From NCBI GenBank assembly GCA_023819375.1, contig JAMWDI010000005.1, positions 124,001-188,000 of the forward strand: a stretch of DNA of 64,000 nucleotides. The letters run 5' to 3'. Origin of the DNA: Candidatus Omnitrophota bacterium. Lineage in GTDB: Bacteria; Ratteibacteria; UBA8468; B48-G9; JAFGKM01. The notes beneath the pieces were generated by a model. It did no database searches, was not told where the DNA came from, and saw nothing but the letters and a program-made list of their open reading frames with translations. This document shows positions 51,370-60,800 of the stretch, piece by piece. Every line of letters begins with the position of its first letter. The first letter of the stretch is position 1. A program made the position numbers and the translations under genes.

Positions 51370-52307
51370 AAGAAGAAATTGTAATTGAAGTTGAAAACCT
51401 TAGAGTTGATTTTGAAAATGTTGTTGCATGTAAGAATGTAAATTTTAAAGTATATAAAGGTGAAATATTCGGGCTTGTAGGTCCAAATGGAGCAGGAAAA
51501 ACAACAACATTGAAAGTCCTTTCTACATTGCTTAAATATACTTGGGGAAAAATAAAAATATTTGGTTATGATATTGAAAAGGATTTTAAAGAGATAAGAA
51601 AAATCGTCGGTTTTATGCCAGATTTTCCACCTGTCTATAATGAGTTAAAAGTATGGGAATTCCTTTATCTTTATGCATCATCATATAGAATTGAAAAAGA
51701 AAAAAGAATGAGTAGAATAGAAGCACTTTTAAATACTTTTAATCTTTTTGAAAAGAGAAATTCATTTATTGGTGAGTTATCAAGAGGAATGAAACAAAGA
51801 TTAATTCTGGCAAAAACATTAATACATGATCCAGAAATTCTATTACTTGATGAGCCAGCAAGTGGTCTTGACCCTACTGGGAGAAAAGAACTTGGAGAGA
51901 TGTTAAAAAAAATTGGAAAAAGCGGGAAGACAGTAATCATTTCTTCTCATATTTTAACGGAACTGGCAGATTTCTGTACAAGTGTTGGGATTATGGAAAA
52001 AGGAGAAATTTTATTATATGGGAAAATAGATGAAATATCAGGTATTCCAAAAGATAAAACTTTGATCAGATTAAGGATAAAAGAGAATATTGATTTAAAG
52101 GAAATTTTAGGGGATTATCAGAAAATTGAAAAAATTGAGAAAATTGAGGGAAATTGCTGGAAAATTTTAATAAAGGGAGATGAAAACTCTATTCCAGAAT
52201 TGATTAAATTTGTAACAGATAAAGGTATATCAATTGTTGAAATAAAAAAAGAAAAAGAGGATATCCAGACAATCTATTTTAAATCAGGGGCAAAATATGT
52301 TACTTGA
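51366..52307 (+). CDS. ABC-2-type exporter ATPase
   Basis: A 313-aa ATPase. Walker A GPNGAGKTT, signature LSRGMKQR, Walker B LLDEPASGLD and switch ISSHIL. The C-terminal ~80 residues are the regulatory extension of the CcmA/DrrA type. I chose ATG 51366, overlapping the previous stop as ATGA; a TTG at 51351 is a poor alternative. It overlaps the permease gene by 11 bp. The cargo is unknown. Confidence 0.9.
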   Translation: MKEEIVIEVENLRVDFENVVACKNVNFKVYKGEIFGLVGPNGAGKTTTLKVLSTLLKYTWGKIKIFGYDIEKDFKEIRKIVGFMPDFPPVYNELKVWEFLYLYASSYRIEKEKRMSRIEALLNTFNLFEKRNSFIGELSRGMKQRLILAKTLIHDPEILLLDEPASGLDPTGRKELGEMLKKIGKSGKTVIISSHILTELADFCTSVGIMEKGEILLYGKIDEISGIPKDKTLIRLRIKENIDLKEILGDYQKIEKIEKIEGNCWKILIKGDENSIPELIKFVTDKGISIVEIKKEKEDIQTIYFKSGAKYVT

Positions 52308-53841
52308 ATTACCTCTTTATAATGCTTTTAAAAGAATACAGTTAAGACCTACAAGATTTATAACTACTTTGGTTCTTACTTTATTTGTTCTTATATTTAT
52401 AACTTTTATTTTGTGGTTTGATACCTATCAAAAATATCCTCTATATACAGAAATTTTTTTTAAAAATTTTGGGAGAAATTTTTCTTATATAATGATAATC
52501 CTGCAATTTTTGACTTTAACCCTTTTAGGAACAGCAACTGTTGAATCAAGAGTAAGATTGGATACAACAAGTGGTATAATTTCTTTTCATAAATTAACTC
52601 CTCTTTCACCACATAATTTAATATGGGGATATATACTTGGTTCTACATTTGAGATTTATATTTCTTGGTCAATATTTTTTATTTTTGGATTTTTAGGTGT
52701 CCCTTTAAAAGGAATTCCTTTTTATAAATACCTTTTTTCTTCCTTTCTTATAGTTCTCTCTTCAATTTTTTTCCATATATTTGCATTAATGAACAGTTTG
52801 GGCAGACCTTTAATTTATGCTGGTAGAGGTTCCATATTAAGTTCTTCTTTTTTCTTTGTTATTATAATTATATCTTTTTTCCATAAACTGGATATAGGTT
52901 TTTTAACTCCGTTTCCCTCACTTTTCGGTATTCTACAGGAAAAAAATAGGATTTTTCTTAATTCTTACTACTCTATCCTTAATGTGCCATTTTTTTACTT
53001 CTATATTCCTCCTTTTGTTTATTCTTTAATTCTCTGGATTTCATTTGGAAGTATTTTTTACTTTTCTTCAAAAAGAAGAATTATATATGAGGAAAACCCT
53101 TTTTTTTCAAAAAAGGAGAGCATTTTTCTTTTATGTATAATATGTTTTTTAGTAATTGGAAGAATAACAGGAATTTTAAATTTAAATCCTGATTTTTCCT
53201 TTGTTGAAAAATCTCCTTCCATAGAAACAAAAGCAGAATTTTATATTTTTTTGAGTAAAATTATAATTCTGTTTTCTTCAATAATTCTTCTACTAATGAC
53301 ATTTCCCAGAAGATTAGATTTAATTCGTCAATTTATAAGAAAAAAAAGAGGAGAAAAAATATTCTGGTGGGAAAATGAAGCCTCTTCATTAATAATAAAT
53401 TTCCTTATTTTAATTATCTCTGTTTTTTCAATTTTTATTATTGATACTTATGTTTCACTTACTGGACTATTAAAAAGTTGCTGGCTTGAAAATATATTAA
53501 GAATTTTGATCTTTATCTCCTCAATGCTTTTTTTCAATTTTCTCATAGAAGGATGCAGGTTAAAATTTGAAAAAGGGGCCGACAATATATCTGGTTTAAT
53601 AATTGTTTTCTGGTTTCTTTTAATCCCTGTTAGTTACATTATCTATGCTTTAAACGTGGAAAATCCAAAACTTTTATTTATGAGTTTTTCTCCTTTGCCA
53701 TTTTTAATTTTTACAGGAAAACCTTCAGCAGAAATAAGAAATTCTGCCTTTTTATGTTTAATAATTACAAATCTAATCCTTTTTTTAACATTTTTATTTT
53801 GGAAAAAAGCAAAAATTGATTTTGGAGAAAAATATGGTTAA
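52297..53841 (+). CDS. ABC-2-type exporter permease
   Basis: A 514-aa polytopic membrane protein. The N-terminal half holds about six helices with an ATVESRVRLDTTSGIISFHKLTPLSPHNLIWG segment resembling the coupling region of ABC-2 permeases; the C-terminal half adds further helices. It is paired with the ATPase upstream. The 3' end overlaps rpe by 8 bp. Confidence 0.75.
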   Translation: MLLELPLYNAFKRIQLRPTRFITTLVLTLFVLIFITFILWFDTYQKYPLYTEIFFKNFGRNFSYIMIILQFLTLTLLGTATVESRVRLDTTSGIISFHKLTPLSPHNLIWGYILGSTFEIYISWSIFFIFGFLGVPLKGIPFYKYLFSSFLIVLSSIFFHIFALMNSLGRPLIYAGRGSILSSSFFFVIIIISFFHKLDIGFLTPFPSLFGILQEKNRIFLNSYYSILNVPFFYFYIPPFVYSLILWISFGSIFYFSSKRRIIYEENPFFSKKESIFLLCIICFLVIGRITGILNLNPDFSFVEKSPSIETKAEFYIFLSKIIILFSSIILLLMTFPRRLDLIRQFIRKKRGEKIFWWENEASSLIINFLILIISVFSIFIIDTYVSLTGLLKSCWLENILRILIFISSMLFFNFLIEGCRLKFEKGADNISGLIIVFWFLLIPVSYIIYALNVENPKLLFMSFSPLPFLIFTGKPSAEIRNSAFLCLIITNLILFLTFLFWKKAKIDFGEKYG

Positions 53842-54484
53842 AATATCTCCTTCATTACTAAGTGCTGATTTTTCAAAACTTGGAGAAGAAGTAAAAAAAA
53901 TTACAGAGGCAGGTGCTGATTTAATACATTTTGATGTTATGGATGGACATTTTGTTCCGAATATAACTTTTGGGCCTTTAATTCTTAAAAGCATAAGGAA
54001 ATTTACACATCTTCCTCTTGAAGCACATTTAATGATAACAAATCCTGAGAAATACTGGAAGGAGTTTGCTGATAGTGGAGCAGATATAATTGGAATACAT
54101 ATAGAGTGTAAAGTTGACCATCTTTCAATAATTAAAGAAATACAGCAATATGGAAAGAAGGCTTGTATTGTTATTAATCCTCCTACTCCTGTTGAAAAAA
54201 TATATCCAGTTCTTAAATATGTTGACATGGTTTTAATAATGACTGTAAATCCTGGCTTTGGAGGACAGAAATTTATCTATGAGGTTGTAGAAAAAATAAG
54301 GAAAGTTGATGAATATAGGAAAATGGAAAAATTAGATTTTGAAATTGAGGTTGATGGTGGAATAAATCGTGAGACCTCAAAAATTGTTATAGAAAATGGT
54401 GCAGATATCCTTGTTTCTGGTTTTTACATTTTTTCTGGGAAGGACTATAAAGAAAGAATAGAGAGTTTAAGATGGAAAAAATAA
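53834..54484 (+). CDS. rpe: Ribulose-phosphate 3-epimerase
   Basis: A 216-aa TIM barrel that interconverts ribulose 5-phosphate and xylulose 5-phosphate. Blocks KISPSLLSADF, HFDVMDGHFVPN, AHLMI, TVNPGFGGQKF and EVDGGIN are all present. I chose ATG 53834 behind GGAG; an upstream frame from 53816 lies inside the permease gene. It overlaps hisD by 13 bp. Confidence 0.95.
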   Translation: MVKISPSLLSADFSKLGEEVKKITEAGADLIHFDVMDGHFVPNITFGPLILKSIRKFTHLPLEAHLMITNPEKYWKEFADSGADIIGIHIECKVDHLSIIKEIQQYGKKACIVINPPTPVEKIYPVLKYVDMVLIMTVNPGFGGQKFIYEVVEKIRKVDEYRKMEKLDFEIEVDGGINRETSKIVIENGADILVSGFYIFSGKDYKERIESLRWKK

Positions 54485-55662
54485 ATTTTGAAGAACTAAA
54501 GAAAATAGTTTTAGAAGAGGAAGAAGTAGAAAAACAGGTAAAAGATATAATTGAAAAGGTCAAAAAAGAAAAAGATAAGGCTCTCTTTTATTTCACAGAA
54601 TTATTTGATAAAGTCAAATTGAAAAGTTTAAAACTTGAAAAAAAGGAAAAGGAAGAAGGTAGAAAAATTTTAAAGGGAGAAATTTTTAAAGTTGTTAAAA
54701 AAGTTAAAGAAAGGATAGAAAAGTACCACAATAAGCAGATACCAAAGGGCTTCAAAATAAAAGAAAGGGATATTGAAATTGAATTTAAATTTTCTCCAGT
54801 AGAAAAGGTTGGAATATATATTCCAGGAGGGCAGGCTCCTTTAATTTCAACAGTTTTAATGACAGTAATTCCTGCAAAAATAGCAGGTGTAAAAAAAATT
54901 TATGTTTCATCTCCACCCTCTTTTAATGGAAAAATAAATCCATTAATTGTTGGTATATGTGACTACCTTGAAGTTGACGAAATTTTCCAGATAGGAGGAG
55001 CACAGGCAATTTCTGCTTTTGCTTTTGGAACAGAAACAGTTCCTAAAGTTGATCTTATAGCAGGACCTGGAAATAAATATGTAAATACCGCTAAAAGGCT
55101 ATTGTTCGGAAAAACTGGAATTGATTTACTTGCTGGTCCAAGTGAATTAGTTATTTTTTCAGATGGATCTGGAAGAAAAGAATTTATAGAGTATGATCTG
55201 AAAGCCCAAATTGAACATACAGAGGGATTAGGAATTTTAATAACAACTGATGAAAAACTTGGTAAAAGTTTAGCAAAAAATATTGAAAAAGGGTACTGGA
55301 TAAAGGTAAAAGATGAAAAGGAGGCCATTGAGATAATAAATTATATTTCTCCTGAACATTTACAAATAATTTCAAAAAATCCTAAAATTTTTGTTGATAA
55401 CTGTAAATGTGGAGCAATTTTTATTGGAGAATATACATCAACTACAATTGGGGATTACTTTGCAGGTCCTTCCCATGTTTTACCAACTGGAAAAACAGCA
55501 AGTTTTTTGTCTGGTCTCTCTGTTTATACCTTTTTGAGAAGTTTTGCAATTGTTAAATGCGAAAGGACTTTTATAAAAAAATATGGAGAATATATTAAAA
55601 AAATTGCTGAAATAGAAGGGCTTAAAAACCATAAAAAATCTATTGAAATAAGGGTAAAATAA
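54472..55662 (+). CDS. hisD: Histidinol dehydrogenase
   Basis: A 396-aa enzyme. Blocks VGIYIPGGQAPLISTVLMT, IAGPGNKYVNTAKRLLFG, GPSELVIF, AQIEHTEGLG and ISPEHLQI include the Gln-His zinc ligands. It performs the last two steps of histidine synthesis. No other his genes are near; the enzyme is a little shorter than usual (~430) at the N-terminus. A sugar-alcohol dehydrogenase paralogue of HisD remains possible. Confidence 0.88.
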   Translation: MEKINFEELKKIVLEEEEVEKQVKDIIEKVKKEKDKALFYFTELFDKVKLKSLKLEKKEKEEGRKILKGEIFKVVKKVKERIEKYHNKQIPKGFKIKERDIEIEFKFSPVEKVGIYIPGGQAPLISTVLMTVIPAKIAGVKKIYVSSPPSFNGKINPLIVGICDYLEVDEIFQIGGAQAISAFAFGTETVPKVDLIAGPGNKYVNTAKRLLFGKTGIDLLAGPSELVIFSDGSGRKEFIEYDLKAQIEHTEGLGILITTDEKLGKSLAKNIEKGYWIKVKDEKEAIEIINYISPEHLQIISKNPKIFVDNCKCGAIFIGEYTSTTIGDYFAGPSHVLPTGKTASFLSGLSVYTFLRSFAIVKCERTFIKKYGEYIKKIAEIEGLKNHKKSIEIRVK

Positions 55663-55679
55663 TCCAAAAGGAGAAGAGA

Positions 55680-56429
55680 ATGGAAAAAATTATAACAGAG
55701 GGAATTATTAAAAGTTATATGGATGATTTACTTAAAAATATAGAAGTTGATGTTGTAATTGTAGGTGCAGGACCAAGTGGACTTGTATGTGGATATTTTT
55801 TAACAAAGAACGGAGTTAAAAGTATTATTTTTGAGAGAAATTTAAAAATTGGAGGGGGAATGCCAGGAGGAGGAATGATGTTTAATAAAATTGTCGTTCA
55901 AGAGGAGGCAATGGAAATTTTGAAAGAGTTTAAAATAAGATACAAAAAATTCAAAGAAAAATATTATATACTGGATGCCATAGAAACAATTTCAGGAATT
56001 ACATATAAAACAATAAGAGAAGGAGTTAAAATTTTCAATCTAATTAATGTTGAAGATGTTGTCATAAGGGATGAAAAAATAAGTGGAGTTGTTATAAATT
56101 GGACAAGCGCTTCAATAGCAAAATTCCATGTAGATCCATTATCAATTATTTCAAAATATGTTGTTGATGCAACTGGTCACGATTGTGAAATATGTAAAAT
56201 TGTTGAAAAAAAAGTTGGTGGAATAAAGGTTATGGGCGAAAAATCTATGTGGGCTGAAAAAGGTGAAAAAGAGATAGTTGAAAATACAAAAGAAATATAT
56301 CCTGGTTTAATTGTTTGCGGAATGGCTGCAAATGCTTTCTTTGGTTCACCGAGAATGGGAGCAATTTTTGGTGGTATGTTTTTATCTGGCAAAAAGGCAT
56401 CTGAAATTATAATCAAATCAATAAAATGA
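55680..56429 (+). CDS. thi4: Thiazole synthase Thi4 (sulfide-dependent type)
   Basis: A 249-aa FAD/NAD-fold protein. Blocks VVIVGAGPSGL, GGGMPGGGMMFN, VVDATGHDCE and FGSPRMGAIFGG are typical. Position 150 is His in FHVDPL, where suicide yeast and plant Thi4 have the sulfur-donating Cys. It should therefore be a catalytic enzyme that uses free sulfide and iron, as in methanogens. This fits an anaerobe. Close relatives are ribulose-bisphosphate-forming R15P isomerases, which differ in partners. Confidence 0.87.
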   Translation: MEKIITEGIIKSYMDDLLKNIEVDVVIVGAGPSGLVCGYFLTKNGVKSIIFERNLKIGGGMPGGGMMFNKIVVQEEAMEILKEFKIRYKKFKEKYYILDAIETISGITYKTIREGVKIFNLINVEDVVIRDEKISGVVINWTSASIAKFHVDPLSIISKYVVDATGHDCEICKIVEKKVGGIKVMGEKSMWAEKGEKEIVENTKEIYPGLIVCGMAANAFFGSPRMGAIFGGMFLSGKKASEIIIKSIK

Positions 56430-56812
56430 TAGAAAAGGGAAAGGTAATTGAAATTAAAGGAAATAACGCTTTTGTATTAATAGAGGAAAAAGAAAAATGT
56501 AAAAATTGCAATTTATGTAAGAAAATTATTCCTCGACAGCCAATTATAGAGGCAGAAAATTATATAAAAGCTAATATTGGGGAAAATGTTGAAATTGAAA
56601 TTAATGAAGATTATTTGTTAAAAATTTTTCTTTATATATATGGAATTCCCCTTACTGGTTTTATTCTCGCTGCTTTAATTTCCTATTTTTTAAAAACACC
56701 TTTTAAAATCTTTATTTTTTTGTCAATTCTAATAATTTTCTGGATTTTAGGATTTAAAAAGGGGAAAAAATTATCTGAAGAAATAAAGCCCAAAATTATA
56801 AAAAAGATTTAA
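56426..56812 (+). CDS. RseC/MucC-like membrane protein
   Basis: A 128-aa protein. An N-terminal beta domain with CKNCNLC (residues ~25-31) is followed by two membrane helices (about 68-85 and 92-110). RseC proteins work with the Rnf-like Rsx complex or with sigma-E signalling; SoxR reduction is one known role. No rnf genes are in the window. It overlaps thi4 by 4 bp. Confidence 0.72.
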   Translation: MIEKGKVIEIKGNNAFVLIEEKEKCKNCNLCKKIIPRQPIIEAENYIKANIGENVEIEINEDYLLKIFLYIYGIPLTGFILAALISYFLKTPFKIFIFLSILIIFWILGFKKGKKLSEEIKPKIIKKI

Positions 56813-56867
56813 AATTGAAAAGAAAAAGAAAGAAAGGTATAAAAATATTAAGAAAAAGGGGGTAGAA

Positions 56868-57431
56868 ATGGTACCTGCTTCTGAACTTAAAGAGGGGATG
56901 ATAATAAAGAGAGAGGAGAAATTATATAAAGTTATGGAGGTAGAAACAAAGGCAAGAACCGCACAATTTTCAAGTTATACTCATTTAAAGTTGCAAGATC
57001 TTAAAACAGGCCACATTTATGATATAAGAGTTTCACCGGACGAGAAAATTGAAAATGTTGACATTGAAGAAATAGAAATGGAATACAGTTATTCAGATGG
57101 AGAAAATTTCTATTTCATCCATCCTGATACCTTTGAAATAATTGAATTACCTTCATATACAATTGGTGATTTCAAAAAATTTATGAAAGAGGGGATAAAA
57201 TTGAAAATTCAAATATATGAGGGTAATCCTATCAGTGTTCTTATACCAGAATATGTAGAGTTAAAAGTAATCACAACAGGAGAAGGATTAAAAGGTGGAA
57301 CAGATAATACCTGGAAAAGCGCAACTCTTGAAAATGGGATGGAAATACTTGTTCCTCAATTCATAAAAGAAGGAGATATTATAAGAGTTTCAACAAAAAC
57401 AGGTGAATATTTAGAAAGAGTTCATAAGTAG
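56868..57431 (+). CDS. efp: Elongation factor P, atypical tip loop
   Basis: A 187-aa three-domain beta-barrel protein that relieves ribosome stalling at polyproline. Overall length, the SELKEGMII start, the MEYSYSDGENFYFIHPDTFEIIEL block and the C-terminal TGEYLERV are normal. The domain I tip loop reads ETKARTAQFSSYTHLKL in place of the usual PGKGGA-type loop with a modified lysine or arginine. No efm/epmA/earP modification genes are nearby. Starts after AAAAAGGGGG. Confidence 0.9.
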   Translation: MVPASELKEGMIIKREEKLYKVMEVETKARTAQFSSYTHLKLQDLKTGHIYDIRVSPDEKIENVDIEEIEMEYSYSDGENFYFIHPDTFEIIELPSYTIGDFKKFMKEGIKLKIQIYEGNPISVLIPEYVELKVITTGEGLKGGTDNTWKSATLENGMEILVPQFIKEGDIIRVSTKTGEYLERVHK

Positions 57432-57667
57432 TTTTATAAGATTTTATTTAGAACTTTTTAATAAAAATTTAGGTTATTGTTTAGTGCGATATCTTCCCTG
57501 TTATATATCCATCCCCTCTACTTTTTTAACCAATTTCCAAAAATTTTTTATCATACCTTTACCCTTTTGTTCACATATACATTAATCTTACTAAAACATC
57601 TTTTTAATCATATAATCAATGTTTCATTTATTAAACACTATGTCTTAACCTAAAAAGAGTTTATAAC

Positions 57668-57696
57668 TTGACAAAAAATTTATAAACTGGTATTTT
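57668..57696 (+). promoter_or_regulatory. Promoter of tRNA-Phe
   Basis: TTGACA (57668-57673), 17-bp spacer, TATTTT (57691-57696). Transcription would start around 57703, 5 nt before the tRNA. The 236 bp upstream (57432-57667) hold nothing recognisable. Confidence 0.7.
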
Positions 57697-57707
57697 ATTT
57701 TGTTGTA

Positions 57708-57779
57708 GCCGGGGTAGCTCAGTGGTAGAGCGCAGCCCTGAAAAGGCTGGCGTGGGCAGTTCGATTCTGCCCCCCGGCA
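57708..57779 (+). tRNA. tRNA-Phe (anticodon GAA)
   Basis: 72 nt. Acceptor GCCGGGG pairs with CCCCGGC, discriminator A at 57779. Anticodon arm CAGCC-CTGAAAA-GGCTG gives GAA. T arm GGCAG-TTCGATT-CTGCC. The D loop is short (AGTGGTA). CCA is not encoded exactly. It sits 46 bp before secA. Confidence 0.93.
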
Positions 57780-57825
57780 ACCAAAAATTGGACAAAAACC
57801 AGCCTGAAAAGGAAAGGAAAAAATA

Positions 57826-60800
57826 ATGGATTATTATGAAGAACTTCTTTTACGTTTAAAACTTTTAAATCCTGGGACAAAATTTTTCTTAAGTAGATTA
57901 TTAAATAGGGAAAAGGTAATTTTTCTTGAAAGCCTTATTGAGATACTTAAAAAAATTAATGAAAAGGAAGAGGAGGTAAGGCATTTAACAAGAGAGAATA
58001 TGATTAAAAAAACAGAAGAAATGAGAAAATTGATTTCTAAAGGAGAACCTCTTGATAATTTTCTTGTTGATGCTTTTGCCCTTGTTAGAGAAGCTGCGAG
58101 AAGAACATTAAATATGAGGCATTTTGATGTTCAAATTATAGGAGGGATAGTTTTGCATTATGGTAAAATAGCAGAAATGGCAACAGGTGAAGGTAAAACA
58201 CTTGTAGCAACATTACCTTTATTTTTAAATGCTCTTTCAGGAAAGGGATGCCATCTTGTGACAGTAAATGATTATCTTGCAAAAAGAGATACTCAATGGA
58301 TGGGTCCTATTTACGATTATCTTGGACTATCTGTTGGATGTATTGTATCTTATAAAGAAACAAAAGATCGATATTCTTCTATTGCTTATAAATTTGATCC
58401 AACTCATCTTCCTCCTGATTCAAGATTTTTATATTTAAGACCTATTTCAAGAAAAGAAGCATATTTATGTGATATTACTTATGGCACTGGTAGTGAATTT
58501 GGCTTTGATTATTTGAGAGATAATATGGCTATAAGAAAAGAAGATCAAGTTCAAAGAGAATTGAATTATGCAATTATAGATGAAGTAGATTCAATTTTAA
58601 TTGATGAGGCTCGAACTCCTTTAATAATCTCTGGCCCAAGCGAGGAAAGTCCATCTTTATATTATGAAGTTGACCGTCTTGTAAGAAAACTTGTAAAAGA
58701 TAAAGATTATATTGTTGATGAAGAAAATCAAATCGCCACTTTAACAGAAGAAGGGATAAAAAAATGTGAAAAACTTTTAAATATAAGCAATTTATTTGAT
58801 GGGACACACACAGAACTTGTCCACCATATAAATCAAGCATTGCGTGCCCATAATTTCTTTAAAAAAGATAAAGAATATGTTGTAAAAGATGGGCAGGTAA
58901 TAATTGTTGATGAATTTACTGGAAGATTAATGCCTGGAAGAAGGTGGTCTGATGGTCTTCATCAAGCAATAGAAGCAAAGGAAGGTTTGAAAATTGAGAG
59001 TGAAAATCAAACACTAGCAACAATTACCTATCAAAATTACTTTAAACTTTATAAGAAAATTGCTGGTATGACAGGGACTGCTTTAACAGAAGCACTTGAA
59101 TTTAAAGAGATTTATAAACTTGATGTAATAGTAATTCCAACAAATAAACCTTTAAGAAGAACAGAATATGACGATGAAATTTATGCAACAGAAAGGGAAA
59201 AATTTAATGCAATAGTTCGTGAAGTAGAAGAAATGTATAAAATAGGAAGACCTGTTCTTATAGGGACTATTTCAATAGAAAAAGCAGAAAAATTGAGTAA
59301 ACTCCTTGAAAAGAAAAATATACCTCACAAAGTTTTGCATGGGAAAAATCATGAAGCAGAGGCAGCAATAATTGCTCAAGCAGGGAAATTTAAAGCAGTT
59401 ACTATTGCAACCCAAATGGCTGGTAGAGGTGTTGACATAATTCTTGGAGGAAACCCTGAAATTCTTGCAAGAGAAGAAACAATCAAAGTTTTATGGAGTA
59501 GAAAAAAAGATAAAAAACAAGTTAAAAGTGAATTTATAGAAATTATAAATGAAATTGAAGAAAAATATAGGAATAGATTGGAAGAAATTGAACAAAAATT
59601 TTCACAGCAATTAAAAAATTTAAAAGAAAAAATTACAGAAAAGGAAAAAATTATCTCAAACATAGAAAAGGAAATAAGGGACAAATTTGAAGAAGAAATT
59701 TTTAAGAAAATTGGAGGAGAAAGATTTGAAAAGTATAAAGGGAAACTAATAAAGTTAAAATCAATTTATGAAGCCAATAATCAAAAATTGCAAGAATTAA
59801 ATGTCCAATTTAAAGACAAACCGGAAAGATTAAAAGAAATAAAAGAAACAACAGGGAAAAGTTTTAGAGAGTATGTCAATTTTAAAAATTATATAAAGAG
59901 AATTTTTGGAATTTATACAAGAGAAGATATAGAGGAAAAGAGAAAATTATTTCTTGAATTTTTAGAAAAGGAAGAATTTAACAACCAATTTTTAACGCAT
60001 TTAGAAGATTTTAAAAAAGTTATAATTTCTTATTTAAAAATCCTTGAAGATACCTATCCTGATATACTCCTGAAGGAAGAAACAGAAAAGGCAAAAAAAA
60101 GAATTACAAGATATACTGATTTTCTTGAAGAAATCAAAATATCATCTACAGAAAAAAATTTTGCTGAAATAAAAGATAAAGAATTTCAATTTTATAAAGT
60201 TTTAGAAGATTCCCTAATAGAAATTGAGAAAAAAATCTATGAAAAAATCTATCCATCATATCTGGAAATGGAAAAAGAATATGAGCAATTGATAAGAGAG
60301 TATGAAAGAGAACAAATAAAATATACAGAAGAATTAAAACTCGCAAGAGAAGCGTATGAAAAAGAAAGAGGACAATATGAAGAGGAATGGAAAAAAATAA
60401 AAGAAGAAATGGAAAGACGGCCGGAAGAATTTAAAGAAATTTACAACGAATTACTTGAAAAATATAAAAAGCCGTGGGAAGAAGAACATAAAAAAGTTGT
60501 AGAACTTGGGGGCCTTCATATAATTGGGAGTGAAAGATATGAAGCAAGAAGAATAGATAATCAATTGAAAGGAAGAGCAGGAAGACAAGGAGATCCTGGT
60601 TCATCAAAATTTTTCCTTTCCTTAGAAGATGATCTTTTAAGAATTTTTGGGGGTGAAAGGTTAAAGGGATTGATGGGGAAATTGCCTGAAGGAGAAAAAA
60701 TAACGCATCCTTTAATAACGAAGATGATAAATAACGCTCAGAAGAAGGTAGAAGGGAGAAATTTTGAAATAAGAAAAAATCTTTTTGAATTTGATAATGT

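Noticed and set aside
53794-54228. 144-aa minus-strand frame
   Set aside because: Opposite rpe, which has full family motifs. Shadow frame.
57432-57667. Possible riboswitch or small RNA before tRNA-Phe
   Set aside because: No convincing stems or conserved riboswitch core seen by eye; the stretch is AT-rich without structure beyond chance.
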